Source of the DNA: Cryptomeria japonica
Taxonomy: Eukaryota > Streptophyta > Pinopsida > Cupressales > Cupressaceae
Length of the DNA stretch: 64,000 bases
Assembly (NCBI RefSeq): GCF_030272615.1
Contig: NC_081412.1
Location: forward strand, 144,192,247 to 144,256,246
Reading direction: 5' to 3'
Part shown: one piece after another, positions 1 through 11,801 of the stretch
Position numbering within the stretch: the first letter of the stretch is position 1
Layout: each line of letters starts with the position of its first letter
Position numbers and translations under genes: made by a program
The notes under the pieces: model-generated
The model's database searches: none
Told to the model about the DNA's origin: nothing
The model's input: only the letters and a program-made list of their open reading frames with translations

Positions 1-1
1 T

Positions 2-379
2 CCTATTCATGATAAGATCATTGAGGTAATGTGTATCATTCTTGACCAAAGAATGGAAATTGAAGCGGATGTGGACATTCAAGAATTAGAAAAAAGGATA
101 AAGGTTATCTTTCAAGGAGAAGATGGACCGATCACAGAAAAATAGTTGGATCTTATGCATACTACTATGTTTCATATCGATAAAACAAAAGAACTTGAGC
201 ATGGATGGGAGGTCTCACTTCTTACAACCTTTGGTGGGGTAGTTCACCTAGAGGAGCGTATGAAGAATCTACCTGAGATTCCTATTTCTGAAATTGATAG
301 CATGACGTCCAGATTCATCGAATATGCCAAGAAGAAGAAAGAGAAAGGAAATAAAATTCTAGAAGAAAGTTTGTTATGA
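2..379 (+). pseudogene. C-terminal part of the family-B U3 ORF
   Basis: An open frame runs from position 2 to a TGA/TAA-type end at 379, broken only by a TAG at 143-145. The downstream 77 residues are charged and helical (KTKELEHGWEV, FIEYAKKKKEK). They can be aligned by eye with the end of the ORF in the opposite-strand copy around 22140-21885: ELE-W-E, then LP, then SxFIE followed by a lysine-rich tail. The family is not recognised. Its place between upstream coding sequence and an LTR promoter suggests it is element-encoded, not a host gene. Confidence 0.55.
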
Positions 380-583
380 TTTCATTTGGCATGTCGCGTT
401 CCTATTGGAGGATGCTTCCTCGATTTTCGTGTTAGCACGTGTTATTCTCTCATTGGTTGATTCATGGTAATGATTATCCAAATAGGGTTTTCATTTATGT
501 CAAGTCCTAATTAGGGTTTAGGTGGCAAAATCTTGGCCCTTGATCTCCATTCGATCTCGGCCTTTCATTGTATTTGGAAGCTC

Positions 584-590
584 TATATAA
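584..590 (+). promoter_or_regulatory. TATA box of family-B LTR copy 1
   Basis: TATATAA lies 883 bp before the LTR 3' end. The same box is 833, 831 and 827 bp from the 3' end in the other three copies, so it very probably marks the LTR promoter and the U3/R border. Confidence 0.6.
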
Positions 591-1467
591 GCTCCACTCA
601 TTTCATTTGTAAAGGGTTAATAAGGAGAATAGGAATAAGAGCGGTTAATAGTTAACAATTGATAGTAATAGTGAATAGTGAGAGAGCAATAATAGCAAGA
701 GTTAGACTTGAAGAATTGTTGTTATTTGGTCATTGGATTAATGAAACATTGAAGTTATGGTGTTTTTACTCAATTCTTGAAGCTCGTTACATGGTTCTTC
801 TATCTTCTTAAGCTAATCTTTTGATGAATAATTTTAGTATTAGATTTCATGGTGGTGGAATGCTGTATTTGATACATTGTGAAGCTCGTTATCCATACCA
901 TTAGCTTCCTTGCCGATTGTAAGCGAGCCTTGTGTGGTCAACTGGAGCATTTAAAAGTGTTTAAGCTTGATTATTGTTAAACCTTTGATATTCATTCAAT
1001 TGAGGGTGTCTATGGTTGACAGTGATTTGAAAACCTTAAAACATCCCTAGAAGATTGCATGAGTTCTAGCAAAGTTGTTCATGTATGGGAATGCTATAAC
1101 TAGTTGAGTTTCACTTATATCGTTTCTTCATCCATTCATGCTAGAGTAGTTTAGAATTCCCTCTAAACCCTCACCTTTTGCCTTTTTTTGAAAATCATTT
1201 AGTAGTATCAAGGAAAATCCTTACTGCATACCATGTGCTAATCAATTGTTGAGTCTTTTCGAATCATAAATGCCCTTTGATGAAACAGTAATTACAACGA
1301 CCAACTAGTCTTATCCACACGTAGAGATCCTACATTCAGAACCTTGGAGTCTTTATTGGATGAACCTTAAGCAAATCTTCAGCATCCAAAAGATTTTGTT
1401 CAAGAGAGGATAAGATACTTATGGCATTTTATTTTGTGTTTGCATGTGCTTAAAAAACACATCAACA

Positions 1468-3315
1468 AGTCTCTCAGATCAAATTTTGGTTGCTTGTTGC
1501 CTTGCTTCATCGCCTTTGCATCAGTCTTGTTTCGCTCCATTTCTTTCTCCCTTAGAAAGTCCTTCAAATCCTCCCAGCCTATGTACGCTTCTGTTCGTTT
1601 CTCTTCCTTATTTGAGATTGCACTCCAGCTTATAAATGGATGCATAGGCGGAGTGAGCTCTTGAACCTGTATCCAATCTCCTCTGCTTGCCATAAATCCA
1701 ACTCTAGGTTGCGCCATCACCATCAAAGACCTCATGCCATACATCCATTCCTCCGTTACACACTTTTGGATCACCCACTCCACCTTTTCTTTCGTCCCAA
1801 GTTCAAGTCCCCACACCAATACCATTGAAACAGTATCAATATTGTTACGGTGTTGGTGCTCTATAGTCAAACTCTTCGCCAAGAAGGATATCCATAATTT
1901 GCTGAAAAATGGGATCATCAAACTTGAATAAATTCCACATTCTCTTCTCCATCACCTTGCTCAAAAATGACAATTGCTATTTGGGAGTGATAAGGGTAAA
2001 ATTTGCTTCCATGTTTTTGAGACCCTTGCCACTTGTCCTTTCATTTGGCTTGCTTGTCACAACAACATTACTCAATAAGAAGAGAGCGCCACCTCCTCAA
2101 TTCATTTATAGCTCAGCCAACCTGTCACATTAATAATCCATCAGATTCCATCATGGGGATTGTAGATGGCGACATATGATCCTACTCAAGGGTTGAGGTT
2201 TACATATCGAAAATCCTCCCATAGCTCACTTGAAATCTCATCAATAAATGACACTGCAAATTTTGATAGTGTCCACTATAGTATTACCGCCTCTCAAGAC
2301 ATGTGAAACTTTGAATTCATTAAAAGAATTAATTTTATTAATTTAATATATTTATTCAATTTCCATGACATTGCCTCTCCTTTTATCACTGTGTTTATGA
2401 TTATCATAGAGTCTCCTTAAATGCAACTTGGAAACATCTAATTTTATCGGCATTTTTACTGCCAACAAAGCCGCCTGTGCCTCTACCTCATTATTTGTTC
2501 CCTCTAACAACTTTTTTGCTCCTAGAGTGATAATATTACCATTCTAGTCTCTCGCCACAAAGCCAGTCCCTAAGACTCCCAAGTTACCCTTTGACGCCCC
2601 TTCAAAATTAAATTTTATCAATCCATCCTTGGGCTTACTCAACTCTACATTTGAATTGTCCTTTGAAACCGGATTAACCAAAACACCAAACTGTGAATCA
2701 AGCTGTCCTCTTGACCTAAGTCACCGGGTTCGAATTCGAATTCGAAGTTCGACAACTTTGAAATTTGAATGAAGTTCGATGAGGGAAAAATTCGAAATTT
2801 ATAAAATTCGAATTAAGTTCGCCATATGTAATTTTTAAATTGTTTTAATAAATATATGTAATATAACTATAAAATTGCCTAAATAGTTTAATATTGATAA
2901 ATAGATTTGAAATCGTTACAAAAAGATGACATATTTATAAAATATAAACCATAGGAAACATGCTAGGGCACGAACGACGGGCAAAACTACTGCAGGCTGC
3001 GACTATCACAGGTCCGCGACTACTTCTCCTGCAGGCCGCAACTCACGACAGACTAAAGATGCGTTTAAAAAATATTAACAGAAGAAGAAGGCCAAAAATT
3101 AAAAAAAAAAAAAATTAATTTTTTTTTATTTTAGAAGTTCGGCGAATTTCAAACTTCAAGGATGAAATTCGGCCGAACCTGGTGACTTAGCTCTTGACTA
3201 TAAATAACCTTTGACGGATCAATCTGAGTTGTAGCAACACTCATCAATTTTCAATTCTCCCATAGATTCAGTTTAAGGATTCCACTTTCTCTTGGAAAAT
3301 TCTTCTATTGCATTC
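1468..3315 (-). pseudogene. LINE fragment 1: zinc-region end, RNase H and C-terminal segment
   Basis: Read on the minus strand, this begins near 3310 with a peptide like NRRIFQEKVESLKLNLWE, which is the end of the zf-RVT region of plant LINEs. RNase H follows at about 2660-2250: KFNFEGASKGN, a GTGFVARD block, NNEVEAQAAL, and KVSHVLRGGNT near the end. The first catalytic Asp is Glu here (FEGA, where FDGA is usual), and an in-frame TAG follows VARD. A further coding segment at about 2030-1468 contains GDWIQVQELTPPMHPF. It aligns with the same segment downstream of RNase H in LINE fragment 2. The LINE is interrupted by the TIR element at 2716-3190 and ends against the LTR at 1467. Confidence 0.75.
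2716..3190. mobile_element. TIR element (CTAAGT family), copy 1, 8-bp TSD
   Basis: The element is 475 bp. Its inverted ends are CTAAGTCACCGGGTTCG on the left and, as reverse complement, CTAAGTCACCAGGTTCG on the right. It is flanked by exact 8-bp duplications CTCTTGAC at 2708-2715 and 3191-3198. The interior is AT-rich with GAATTCG-type repeats near the left end and a poly(A)/poly(T) block at 3104-3134. It has no coding capacity, so it is a MITE. An 8-bp TSD fits hAT-like transposition, although the tip lacks the usual CAG. It interrupts the LINE between its zinc region and RNase H. Confidence 0.85.
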
Positions 3316-3535
3316 TGTCGACGTGCGTTTTGTGACCACACCAACTCAGAATAAAGTTTCCCAATGGTCACCTTATCCTCTCTTGATCAAAATCAAATGT
3401 ATGCTAAGATTGCAAAAAGATCATACATTGACTCCAAGGTTCCAACTGCGTACTACCTACTTTACCATGGATATAGACTCGTTTGGCTTTGATGTTTGTT
3501 GGTAATCCAAGGGGACTTACATTTGAATCATTCTT
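3316..3535 (-). mobile_element. Family-B LTR 3'-end fragment, minus orientation
   Basis: From TGTCGACGTGCG at 3316 the sequence follows the 3' terminal 200 bp of the family-B LTR, as seen at 10855-11070: the CTCTCTTGATCAAAATC block, then GGTAATCCAAGGGGACTTAC. Similarity fades at about 3535, where sequence of the opposite orientation takes over. It marks the upstream edge of LINE fragment 1. Confidence 0.6.
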
Positions 3536-3659
3536 TCACTTCTTTGCTGTGGCGGGAACTTCATCATTAGATATAGCAATTCTATGATGCTTCTGCTTTG
3601 AACGAATTGAACGGGAATGATCTGAAATTTAAAGGGGAAAGGGTTAGAAGGATCTAAAT

Positions 3660-4816
3660 CCACTCCTAAGGGTAGTGATATCAATAGATAGTGCTCTAAT
3701 GGACGTATTCCAAATAAACCAAATTCTGCTTTGCCAAGACAAGCTAAGGTGGCATCCCAGTCATCAATCAACCAATCCAAGAGTTCCAAGTCAGACATGT
3801 CCAAGTGCAATGAACCAGACTCAACAAGTGGCTCCTATTTTCTCATTGGTTATCCGAAGTGTTGTAATTTTCTCATTGGCTAGAAAGAGGTTTTTTGCAA
3901 ATAACTCTAATTAGGGTTTTATCTATTAATCTTGGCCGTTGATCTTGGATCAATTTGGGCTGTTGCTTTGTAATGGGGTGCCTATATAAACCCTCCTCTC
4001 ACTTGTAATGGGAGAGATTCTCTGAGAAATTGTTGTAATAATACTTCTTAAGTGCTAAGACATAATTCATTGTTTAATTGTTGGTGAATTTTGTCTACTT
4101 TTGCAAGTTAGCATGGTTTCTTGGCTCTCCATAGAATAGATTTCATTTTCAAATTGATAGATTGAATGAAGGATTTGATAGAATTGCTTAATGTGGAACG
4201 GATGTGTTCATACTTTTGATAATTGGATGATTTTCAATTATTGTGCAAAGTTAGCTTGAACCAATAAATGAAAACTTAACTTCTATTGCTATATTCATTG
4301 TTCAAAATGTTGGTGAATATGGGTGATATGAAAATCTTTTGATTTCCTTAGAAGATTGCACCGTTCTTGTGTAGTTGTTGAATTTGGCGAAAGCAAGAAT
4401 TGGTTTTGAATTCCACTTTTGTAATTTCCGTCTCCAGAGTTCATAGGATTAGCTTAGGATTAGAATTATCTTCCTAAACCTTTCCTTTTGCCCTTTTTTC
4501 CAAGTCTTAGTAGAAGTAGGATTGAACATAACTTATTGCAAAATCATTCCAAAAAAGAAGAAAGTTACAAGCATCGACAATTAGCAAAATCCTTTGATTG
4601 ATTCACTCCTCGAACAATTACTTAAGTCCCCTTTGAGATTACTAGCATATCACAATGAACCAACTGAGACTATCCACATGAATTTGGTACCTTGGAGTCG
4701 ACTTTGTGATCACACAGCCAGTCTGTTTAGCACATAGAAGATTTTGATCAAGAGAGAATAGGATATCTTTGGGTATTTTATTTTGAGTTGCGCGTGCATA
4801 AAAAAACACACCAACA
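3660..4816 (+). mobile_element. Family-B LTR 3' part, plus orientation (copy ending at 4816)
   Basis: This aligns as reverse complement with 10855-11960: the same promoter, leader and terminal ...GCATAAAAAAACACACCAACA. The U3 end of the ORF is kept: on the plus strand about 3742-3830 encodes the peptide blocks PSHQSTNPRVPSQT and PSAMNQTQQV, also encoded on the minus strand at about 11850-11940. The 5' part is missing, and the left edge abuts an inverted fragment of the same LTR. Confidence 0.65.
3983..3989 (+). promoter_or_regulatory. TATA box of the family-B LTR ending at 4816
   Basis: TATATAA in the context CCTATATAAACCCTCC, 833 bp from the LTR 3' end, matches the position in the other family-B copies. 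Confidence 0.6.
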
Positions 4817-6302
4817 GGAAGGATCAACCTCCATAAATAACTGATAAGGTCACCATTACTCCGTTCTTGATTGCTAAACAAGGTATATGTTGTTTGAAAG
4901 CTGCTGTGAGATGCGGACCAGACAAAAATTAACATAATTTGCTACTAATTACTGAATGGTTTGGACAGTAGATTCATATGGGCCATGATGAACAGTACAG
5001 GCCCAAATACTAGCTTCAGAAAGGCTGCAATCAGAGTTAGATGAATAAGAAAACACCGAAGTATTGAACAAGATCACTAGGCTGGGTAAATATTATGTAA
5101 TGTCCATTAAACAGTGATCAGTTCTTAGAAAGCGCACCCAGGATTAACATTTGGTGTGGCTCCATGATGGCTTTGATTTGCTTCTAAAAACAAGGTGCTG
5201 TTCACTTAAAAAAGTATCAATAGTGACTTCAATGACTCACATAATTCTTCTCATAAATGTTTAAAACCTCTTTGCATGAATGGTTCCAGAAGGATTTTGA
5301 TAGAGTTAGGTTACCAACTAATTTTAGTCACCTAGTAGCCAACTTTCAATCAATAGAAATCTAACTATAATTGCAGGTGTAGTGTCTGCAAAGGAATGAG
5401 TGGCTGGCTTCACAGTGTAACAACAAATTTATCAGCCAGCAATTAAAAACTTGGAGAAATTTTATGATAAACTCTAACAAGGTGTGGCCTGATTGGACAA
5501 GGGGTATGGCTAGCACATGAAACTGTAATTACTATGGTGAAGATTTTTTCTGGTATGGCCCGTACTAATTACAAACTTCACACAAAATGCTGGGAAAATA
5601 TCATCATTTTACCTAAAGTTTTTAACTGCAAAGAACTTCAAATCTGAGACCCACACTAAAAACAATAACTTGAAGCTGAAACTAAACTCTGAATCCACTC
5701 CAAAACTGAAAATCATTAACCTCAATACCACTAAAACTGGAAACTTGGAATTCATTGTTTGTCAAAGGGCATTGTCCATAGCTGTATAGAATTGCATTGA
5801 AATTTAGGAGGGTTCTAATGAAACAAAGCTATAAAAATTTAGAGGGTTTTCATCCTCTGGAAATGAAGAAGATGAATGTATGTTCATTCTTGAAAAATGT
5901 GATTGCTTCAAAAAGTATGTAGAGGCTTTTCAGAAACACTTATCTTGTTTATAACTTTATTCTGAGGAAAGAAATAATTTATATTTCTTTTTTGACAAAT
6001 ATTTCTCGAAGTTATAAAATAAACAATCTTTTTAAACATGATTTTTTCCAACATGGCTCTAGCAATAGTTAAAATAATCACTTAAAATGCCTTTTTAAAA
6101 ATAATTAAGTATTAAGTTATCTTTTTAATTTTTACTTTTTGGCAACTTATTTAATTAGTTAATGACAATTTTCTTTCTTGAACGATTAATATTAGTCATC
6201 TTTTCATATAATTTTTTTTTTGAGAACACAAATTAAATATTTAGTTATCTCCATAATTTCAAAAAAGGGGACATGACGAAAAGAAGATTGGAAGCTTGCA
6301 AA
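4817..6302. other. Intronic sequence, nothing recognised
   Basis: This is AT-rich intron sequence upstream of the first visible NTRC exon. No coding similarity, clear LTR end or tandem repeat was found. Confidence 0.5.
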
Positions 6303-6307
6303 TTAAA

Positions 6308-8202
6308 TGTCATAACCCCTCTTTGGACATTGGATTAAATAAATGCGATAATTAAAACATTTATTAATTAACATTTAATAATATTGGAAAATCGTCTCAT
6401 TTATGAGACTTCACGATTTTCCTCTAATATATGATTATTAATGTTTATTATTTGTTATGATTATTATTTATTATTATTGTTATATATGATTGCTATTTAT
6501 TATTATTTATATAATAACTATCAAACAATTATAATGCAATAAGGCAGCGGTCATCAAAGATATGTTAAGGAGGAAATAATCATTAATGATATTAATTAAG
6601 ATTAATAACCCCACGTTGGTTGTAATTAATTCCTACCATTATTGTAACCTAATCTGAGATGACTTATTGTTTTATTTTAATGTAACGCTCATATTTCAAT
6701 TATTAATATTATATTAACTATTAAAGAAGTTTTACCATAAAACACTATTAAAACATAAAATAGATATATTGAATATATTACACTTACCATATAACGTGCT
6801 ATTTAATAAATATAAAATATAACATAAATTGTCAAAATACATTATAATTATTATTAATACGATACCATAAATAGAACCAATATTAATATACAATACGAAT
6901 TTCTTATAATGTATCAGTACCTTATAAATCAACGCTAAACCTTGACTATATTACAAGGGCGTATTGCACCCAACGATCGCATTGTATGGAATACGGTGCG
7001 TGTAGACTAAGGCCCCCGAAAGGAGATACGGGTAGACCAGGGAGCGGTGACTCCAATAGTCACCACCACTCGCCTCCTCCCTCAGCAGTCACGACCCCTG
7101 GTTGGGTCCGCTCCAACACTATCTATAATAATTTGGACCACATTTTGTGGGTCTCCCTTATTTTGATCACCTCACTCCTTCTTATCCACCGGGGGAATTA
7201 GTCAGATTATAACCCATGCCTAATTAGCTTTACTGATGCAGGACAACATATATCAGTGACGGCATCCAAGGAATCACTCAGTCCAGATTGTAAAGTAGAT
7301 ACACCACCCATTAAAACGCAAGTGTTCATTGATAACTAGTCACAACACTAGTAACTTCTAAGAGAATACTCTGCCGGTGCATAATATCATTAATAAATCA
7401 GATATCATAACATTGCCTGCAGGTTTCCATTATAAATCAGAGATAGCATTATCGATCCAGCCCTGCGGGTGATAGAGTTCATATTTTCGGAAGAGAGATT
7501 CGAGTGATATTCCCTGCATACCCATTCTAGTCGATAAAAGGGACATTACAAATTCAGATTTCCAAATGATCACCCAGCTAAATGACAAATTGTCTGCGAG
7601 TTCTTGTGTATCTGAGGCTGCAATAAGAGTGCTGCGATTTCACCCAACCAGCAATGAATCCATCAACAAGTGTCCTTAGGTGTCGTCCAAAACATCCAAC
7701 CTCTAGGGGTTTCGTCCGGTTGATTTTCTTCAAGGATTGAGGCTCAGAGTAGAAAGAGAAATAATAAAATGAAGTCGTGAATAATTGAGCCTCCAATATT
7801 GATTTCCCTTATAAAGTCTTTCTCACATCAAGGCGATGCAAACCATTTTAATATTTGATATTTCTCACCATATCTTATAGTAGGCGCTCCAATTTATTGA
7901 TGGGTAATTAAATACAAAGAGATGATAATAAGCTGCTCAAGATAAATAAGTCGCCCTTTTCATTAAAGTCTTGACTTAGGCATATAATAATTAAATCACC
8001 CAAAAAGCTTAGCCACTTGGCTTATTAATGAAGTGGTCCCCTAGTTATAATTAATTAGGAATATCCTATAAACTTAAAATTTGAAGGCCACCCTTTATTA
8101 ATTATTAATTTATTCCCTTTATTATTCTATGCCTTAGCCTATGGGAATAAAATAGGCTGGCAATGGTATATATTATTGAGCTAGGCGGAAAGGGACATTA
8201 CA
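6308..8202 (+). mobile_element. Solo LTR, TGTCATAACC family, TSD TTAAA
   Basis: This 1,895-bp LTR starts TGTCATAACCCCTC and ends GGGACATTACA. It is flanked by exact 5-bp duplications TTAAA at 6303-6307 and 8203-8207. The first 120 bp nearly match 49765 onward, and its length matches the minus-strand copy at 36334-38229 (1,896 bp). A second GGACATTACA at about 7543 is internal and lacks a matching duplication. No internal domain is present, so this is a solo LTR left by LTR-LTR recombination. Confidence 0.9.
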
Positions 8203-8501
8203 TTAAACAAACTAGTATTGTGGAAAATAGCAGAAAATCACCAACAATTACACAAATAAAACTCAAATGCATTCTGTCTACTGCAGAAATGGAAGCGATT
8301 GAGAAGTAGCTGAGCTTTCATTAGCTGTGTAAAGAAGAGTGTTCCCCGATCTTGATATTCATCCAATCATTTGGCTTTTACTGGTTCTAAGGAATCGAAT
8401 TCCTATTTCCACCCTAACTTTTATATTTTAAGTGTTACAGTAAATTGATGTATTAAACAAAGGAAATGAGGGCTCCTTACATAGATTTACAAAGACGATT
8501 T

Positions 8502-9720
8502 TGTTGGCCACTTGGTGGAATTGATTATGTGTTGCATTGATGTTTTGTCGTTGATGTCAACACTAGCTGTTTGGATGCTTTACCGACACCCTTTTGGTCC
8601 TGGTAGGATGAGTGGTTTTTGGTTAACTGGGATCCGGCATGATCCGGCAGGCTCTGGTATAATCTGGTGATGGAATTGGCTTGTTCATGATACTTATACT
8701 TATATTTGGTCAATTGGTTTTGGTTTGGTGATTGGATTCTATCCTGCTTGCTTATAAGATTGGTTTTTGGTTCTGGCAAGGGTTTCACCAGTAGAGCTTT
8801 TGATGAATATCTTTGATGAATTGCATAAGTAGTGTTGGTGCAGCTTCTGATGGAGTTCCAGGATGTTGTTGGTGATCATGTTCAAGACTTGGTGGTTGGA
8901 GATCATTGCTGTGGCGTGTGGACCTATACTTGGTCCCGGTTGATCTAGGTTATGGACCGGCTTTAATGTAATGTATGGATAGGACCTATTGATGTATTTC
9001 CAGGATGTCTTATGTGTTGATATTATTTGTTTGGTCTAAGGCTGACATGGTTTGTAATTATGTAATTGGTTTATTATCTGGTGGTCGACCTGATTGTTTA
9101 TGGTCTAGGGTTTTTATAAATAAATGTAAGATTTCATTGTAGATCATCATGGTTAATGTAAGAGGTCATGGTCAAGGAATGTAATGTGCGAATAATGTAA
9201 TATCATTCAAGCAGAGGAGTTGGTCGATCATTGGAGATTGAATTGGGTTTATGTAAGAGGATTTAGTCCTTCGGTATTGAGCTTAACCAGAACTGTACTC
9301 AGGCATAGGAGATGCTATCTTTTGCAATTCAACACTTCTTCGGATTGTAGTCTGGATTTATATGTAGTCAGTGAGGCTCCTTTTGTGATGAGTAGTGTGC
9401 TCTAGGCTATTGGCCTTCCTGCAAGTGCAAACCCCTTCATTGTAATTCACATACTTATTGCAGAAGTATTATTTGACTGTGGGTAGGCTTCCTACCATGG
9501 TTTTTCCCTTTACTGGGTTTTCCACATACAAATCTTGGTGTTGTGTGGATGGCTTTCATTCTGTGATTATTGTTCATGCTTAATTGGATTAATTGCTATT
9601 CCGGTATTATTGTTTTGGGTTCTGGTATTAAAGTTTTAATTGCTAATGCTTTCGGTAATTTGTGACAACCGATTCACCCCCCCCCTTCAGTTGTCTTCCG
9701 GTTATTTGAAATGTCTAACA
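8502..9720 (+). mobile_element. Solo LTR, probably Ty1/copia type, TSD GATGT
   Basis: This 1,219-bp LTR starts TGTTGGCC and ends CTAACA, inserted in the 3' LTR of element D. The duplication is GATTT at 8497-8501 and GATGT at 9721-9725. The intact D LTR at 15.15 kb reads GATGT here, so the left copy carries one substitution. It has TTTATAAATAA near 9112 as a likely TATA box and an ATTCACCCCCCCCC run near 9670, a pattern common at the end of plant copia LTRs. No internal domain is present. Confidence 0.85.
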
Positions 9721-11679
9721 GATGTTTCTTAATGAAACAATCGTTAACTAAAAACGAGTTTAGAAACAATCTAAACTAACTAAGATGACCATTAAAGAGA
9801 CACTACAATATTTTAATAACCTCCCTTAATGGTCATCGTTTTAACTACCCTACAGAAGACATAATCTGCAGGTCTTTTGGTCACAAATGCATAGAAGGAT
9901 GCCCCCTTTTGCTCATGAATGCATAATAGAGAAAGCTGCCCCTTTCTCTTCAGAACGCTCTACAAAATAAACCTGCGGCTGAGACCCTCCTTGATTCTGC
10001 AAAAATTTTGGAAACGATTCAAAAAATCAAAACAAATTGAGTTTGTTCCAACAAAACTATCCCTCCCTGGAACAACTTCTCGAATCGGAACTACGATTTT
10101 GAGTAGAAAATCGCCAAACCCGAACTGCTTTAAAAAAACAGCCATGATTTTGTGGAAAAAATTAGCAAACCATTGCCCTAGTAACTCTAGGTGCAATCCA
10201 AAGCAGCTGCAAGAAACCACGATTTTTGTGGAAAAAATTGCCAAACCTTATAGTAATTTTTTTAGAAAAAAATTATAAAACCCAAAAACAATTTTTCAGG
10301 AGAAAATAAAAAAAAACAGACATGATTTTTGAGAAGAAAAATTGATCAAAACCAGAGTACAAAATCCGAGACACGGATCAGCATACAAAACTTAGTTTTT
10401 GAGGAAAAATGGTAAAATCCCTGTACAAAACAATATTTGTGGAAAAAATTGTACAAAACCCAAAAATATTTTTTTAAAGGAAAAAATCGTAAAACCCTCT
10501 CCAATGATTTTTTTTGGGGAAAAAATTATTAAAACCTAGAAATAATTTTTAAGGATAAATTATAAAACCCATCCAATGATTTCTTTTTTTGGAAAAAATT
10601 ATTGAAACCCAGAAATAATTTTTTAAGAACAAAAATTATAAAACCCATAAATGATATTGTTCAAAAATCGTGAAAAACATTTGCAGCAAAACTCGAAACC
10701 CTAGCTCACTCGTGTCTAAGATCACCAAAAAATAGCAGAAACCCTAACCACGGGTTGCTGAAGACAAAGGGTGTAGGCAGAAGCAGAAAAAATGACTCAA
10801 AAAAAACATAGAAAAACCTTTAGAAAATCGCGATTTGTTTGCAAGTCGGGGGCTTGTTGGTGCGTTTTTTATGCACGTGCAACTTAGAATAAAATACCTA
10901 GAGATATCCTATTCTCTCTTGATCAAAATCTTCTGTGTGCTAAATAGTTTGATTGTGTGATCACAAAGATGGCTCCAAGGCTCCAGATTTATGCGGATAG
11001 TCTCAGTTGGTTCATTGTGATTTGCTGGTAATCTCAAGGGGGACTTACGTAATTGTTCGAGGAGTGATTCAATCAAAGGATTTTGCCGATTGCTGACACA
11101 TTTAACTTTCTTTTATTTTTGGAAATAATTTTCAATGAGCTTTTTCAATCCTACTTCTATCCAGACTTGGAAAAAAAGGCAAAAGGATGAGGGTTTAAGA
11201 AACTTATTTTAACACTAATTTAATCCCATGAACTCCAAAGACTAAAATTGCAAACGTGGAATCTAAAACCTATCTTTGCTTCGCCAAATTCAACAACTAC
11301 ACAAGAATGGTGCAATCTTTGAAGAAAATCAAAATATTTTCATGTTACTCATTTACCAACATCTTGAACAATGAATAAAGCAATAGAAGTTAAGTTTTTG
11401 TTTTTGGTTCAGGCTTTTTGCACGATAACTGAAAATCATCCAATTATCAATAGTATGAACACATTATTCCACATTGAGCAATTCTATCAAATCCTTCATT
11501 CAATTTAACAACTTGAAATGAAATCTATTCTATGGAGATTGGAAAGCCTAGAAACCATGCTAACTTGCAAAAGTAGACAAGCTTCACCAACAATTGAACA
11601 ATGAATATGCCTTAGCACTTAAGAAGTATCACTACAACAATTTCTCAGAAATCTCTACCTTTACAAATGAGAGGAGGGT

Positions 11680-11686
11680 TTATATA
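11680..11686 (-). promoter_or_regulatory. TATA box of family-B LTR copy 2
   Basis: On the minus strand the sequence reads TACCTATATAAACCCTCC, the same as near 3983, placed about 830 bp from the LTR 3' end. Confidence 0.6.
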
Positions 11687-11801
11687 GGTACCCCATTGCA
11701 AAGCAATGGCTTGGATTGATGCGAGATCAATGGCCAAGATTAACATATAAAACCCTAACTATGGTTAATTGCAAAAAAACTCCTTTTGGCCAATGAGAAA
11801 A

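Larger units (their letters stand above)
1..1467 (+). mobile_element. Giant LTR, family B, copy 1 (3' part; start lies before the window)
   Basis: This is the downstream part of a very long LTR. It ends in ...CATCAACA at 1467. It aligns, in the other orientation, with the LTRs at 10855-14541 and 20947-27552, and directly with the piece ending at 4816. Shared landmarks are a TATATAA box about 0.82-0.88 kb before the 3' end, a TCTTGAACAAAATC-type block and a purine/pyrimidine block near the 3' end. A decayed ORF lies just upstream of the promoter region, as in the copy at 20947-27552. The right flank is LINE sequence, so the LTR appears to have inserted into that LINE. Its TSD partner is outside the window. 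Confidence 0.75.

Noticed and set aside
7540-7553. AGGGACATTACA as a possible LTR end inside 6308-8202
   Set aside because: No duplication matching the left flank follows it. The next occurrence at 8202 is followed by TTAAA, an exact match, and gives the same length as the copy at 36334-38229.
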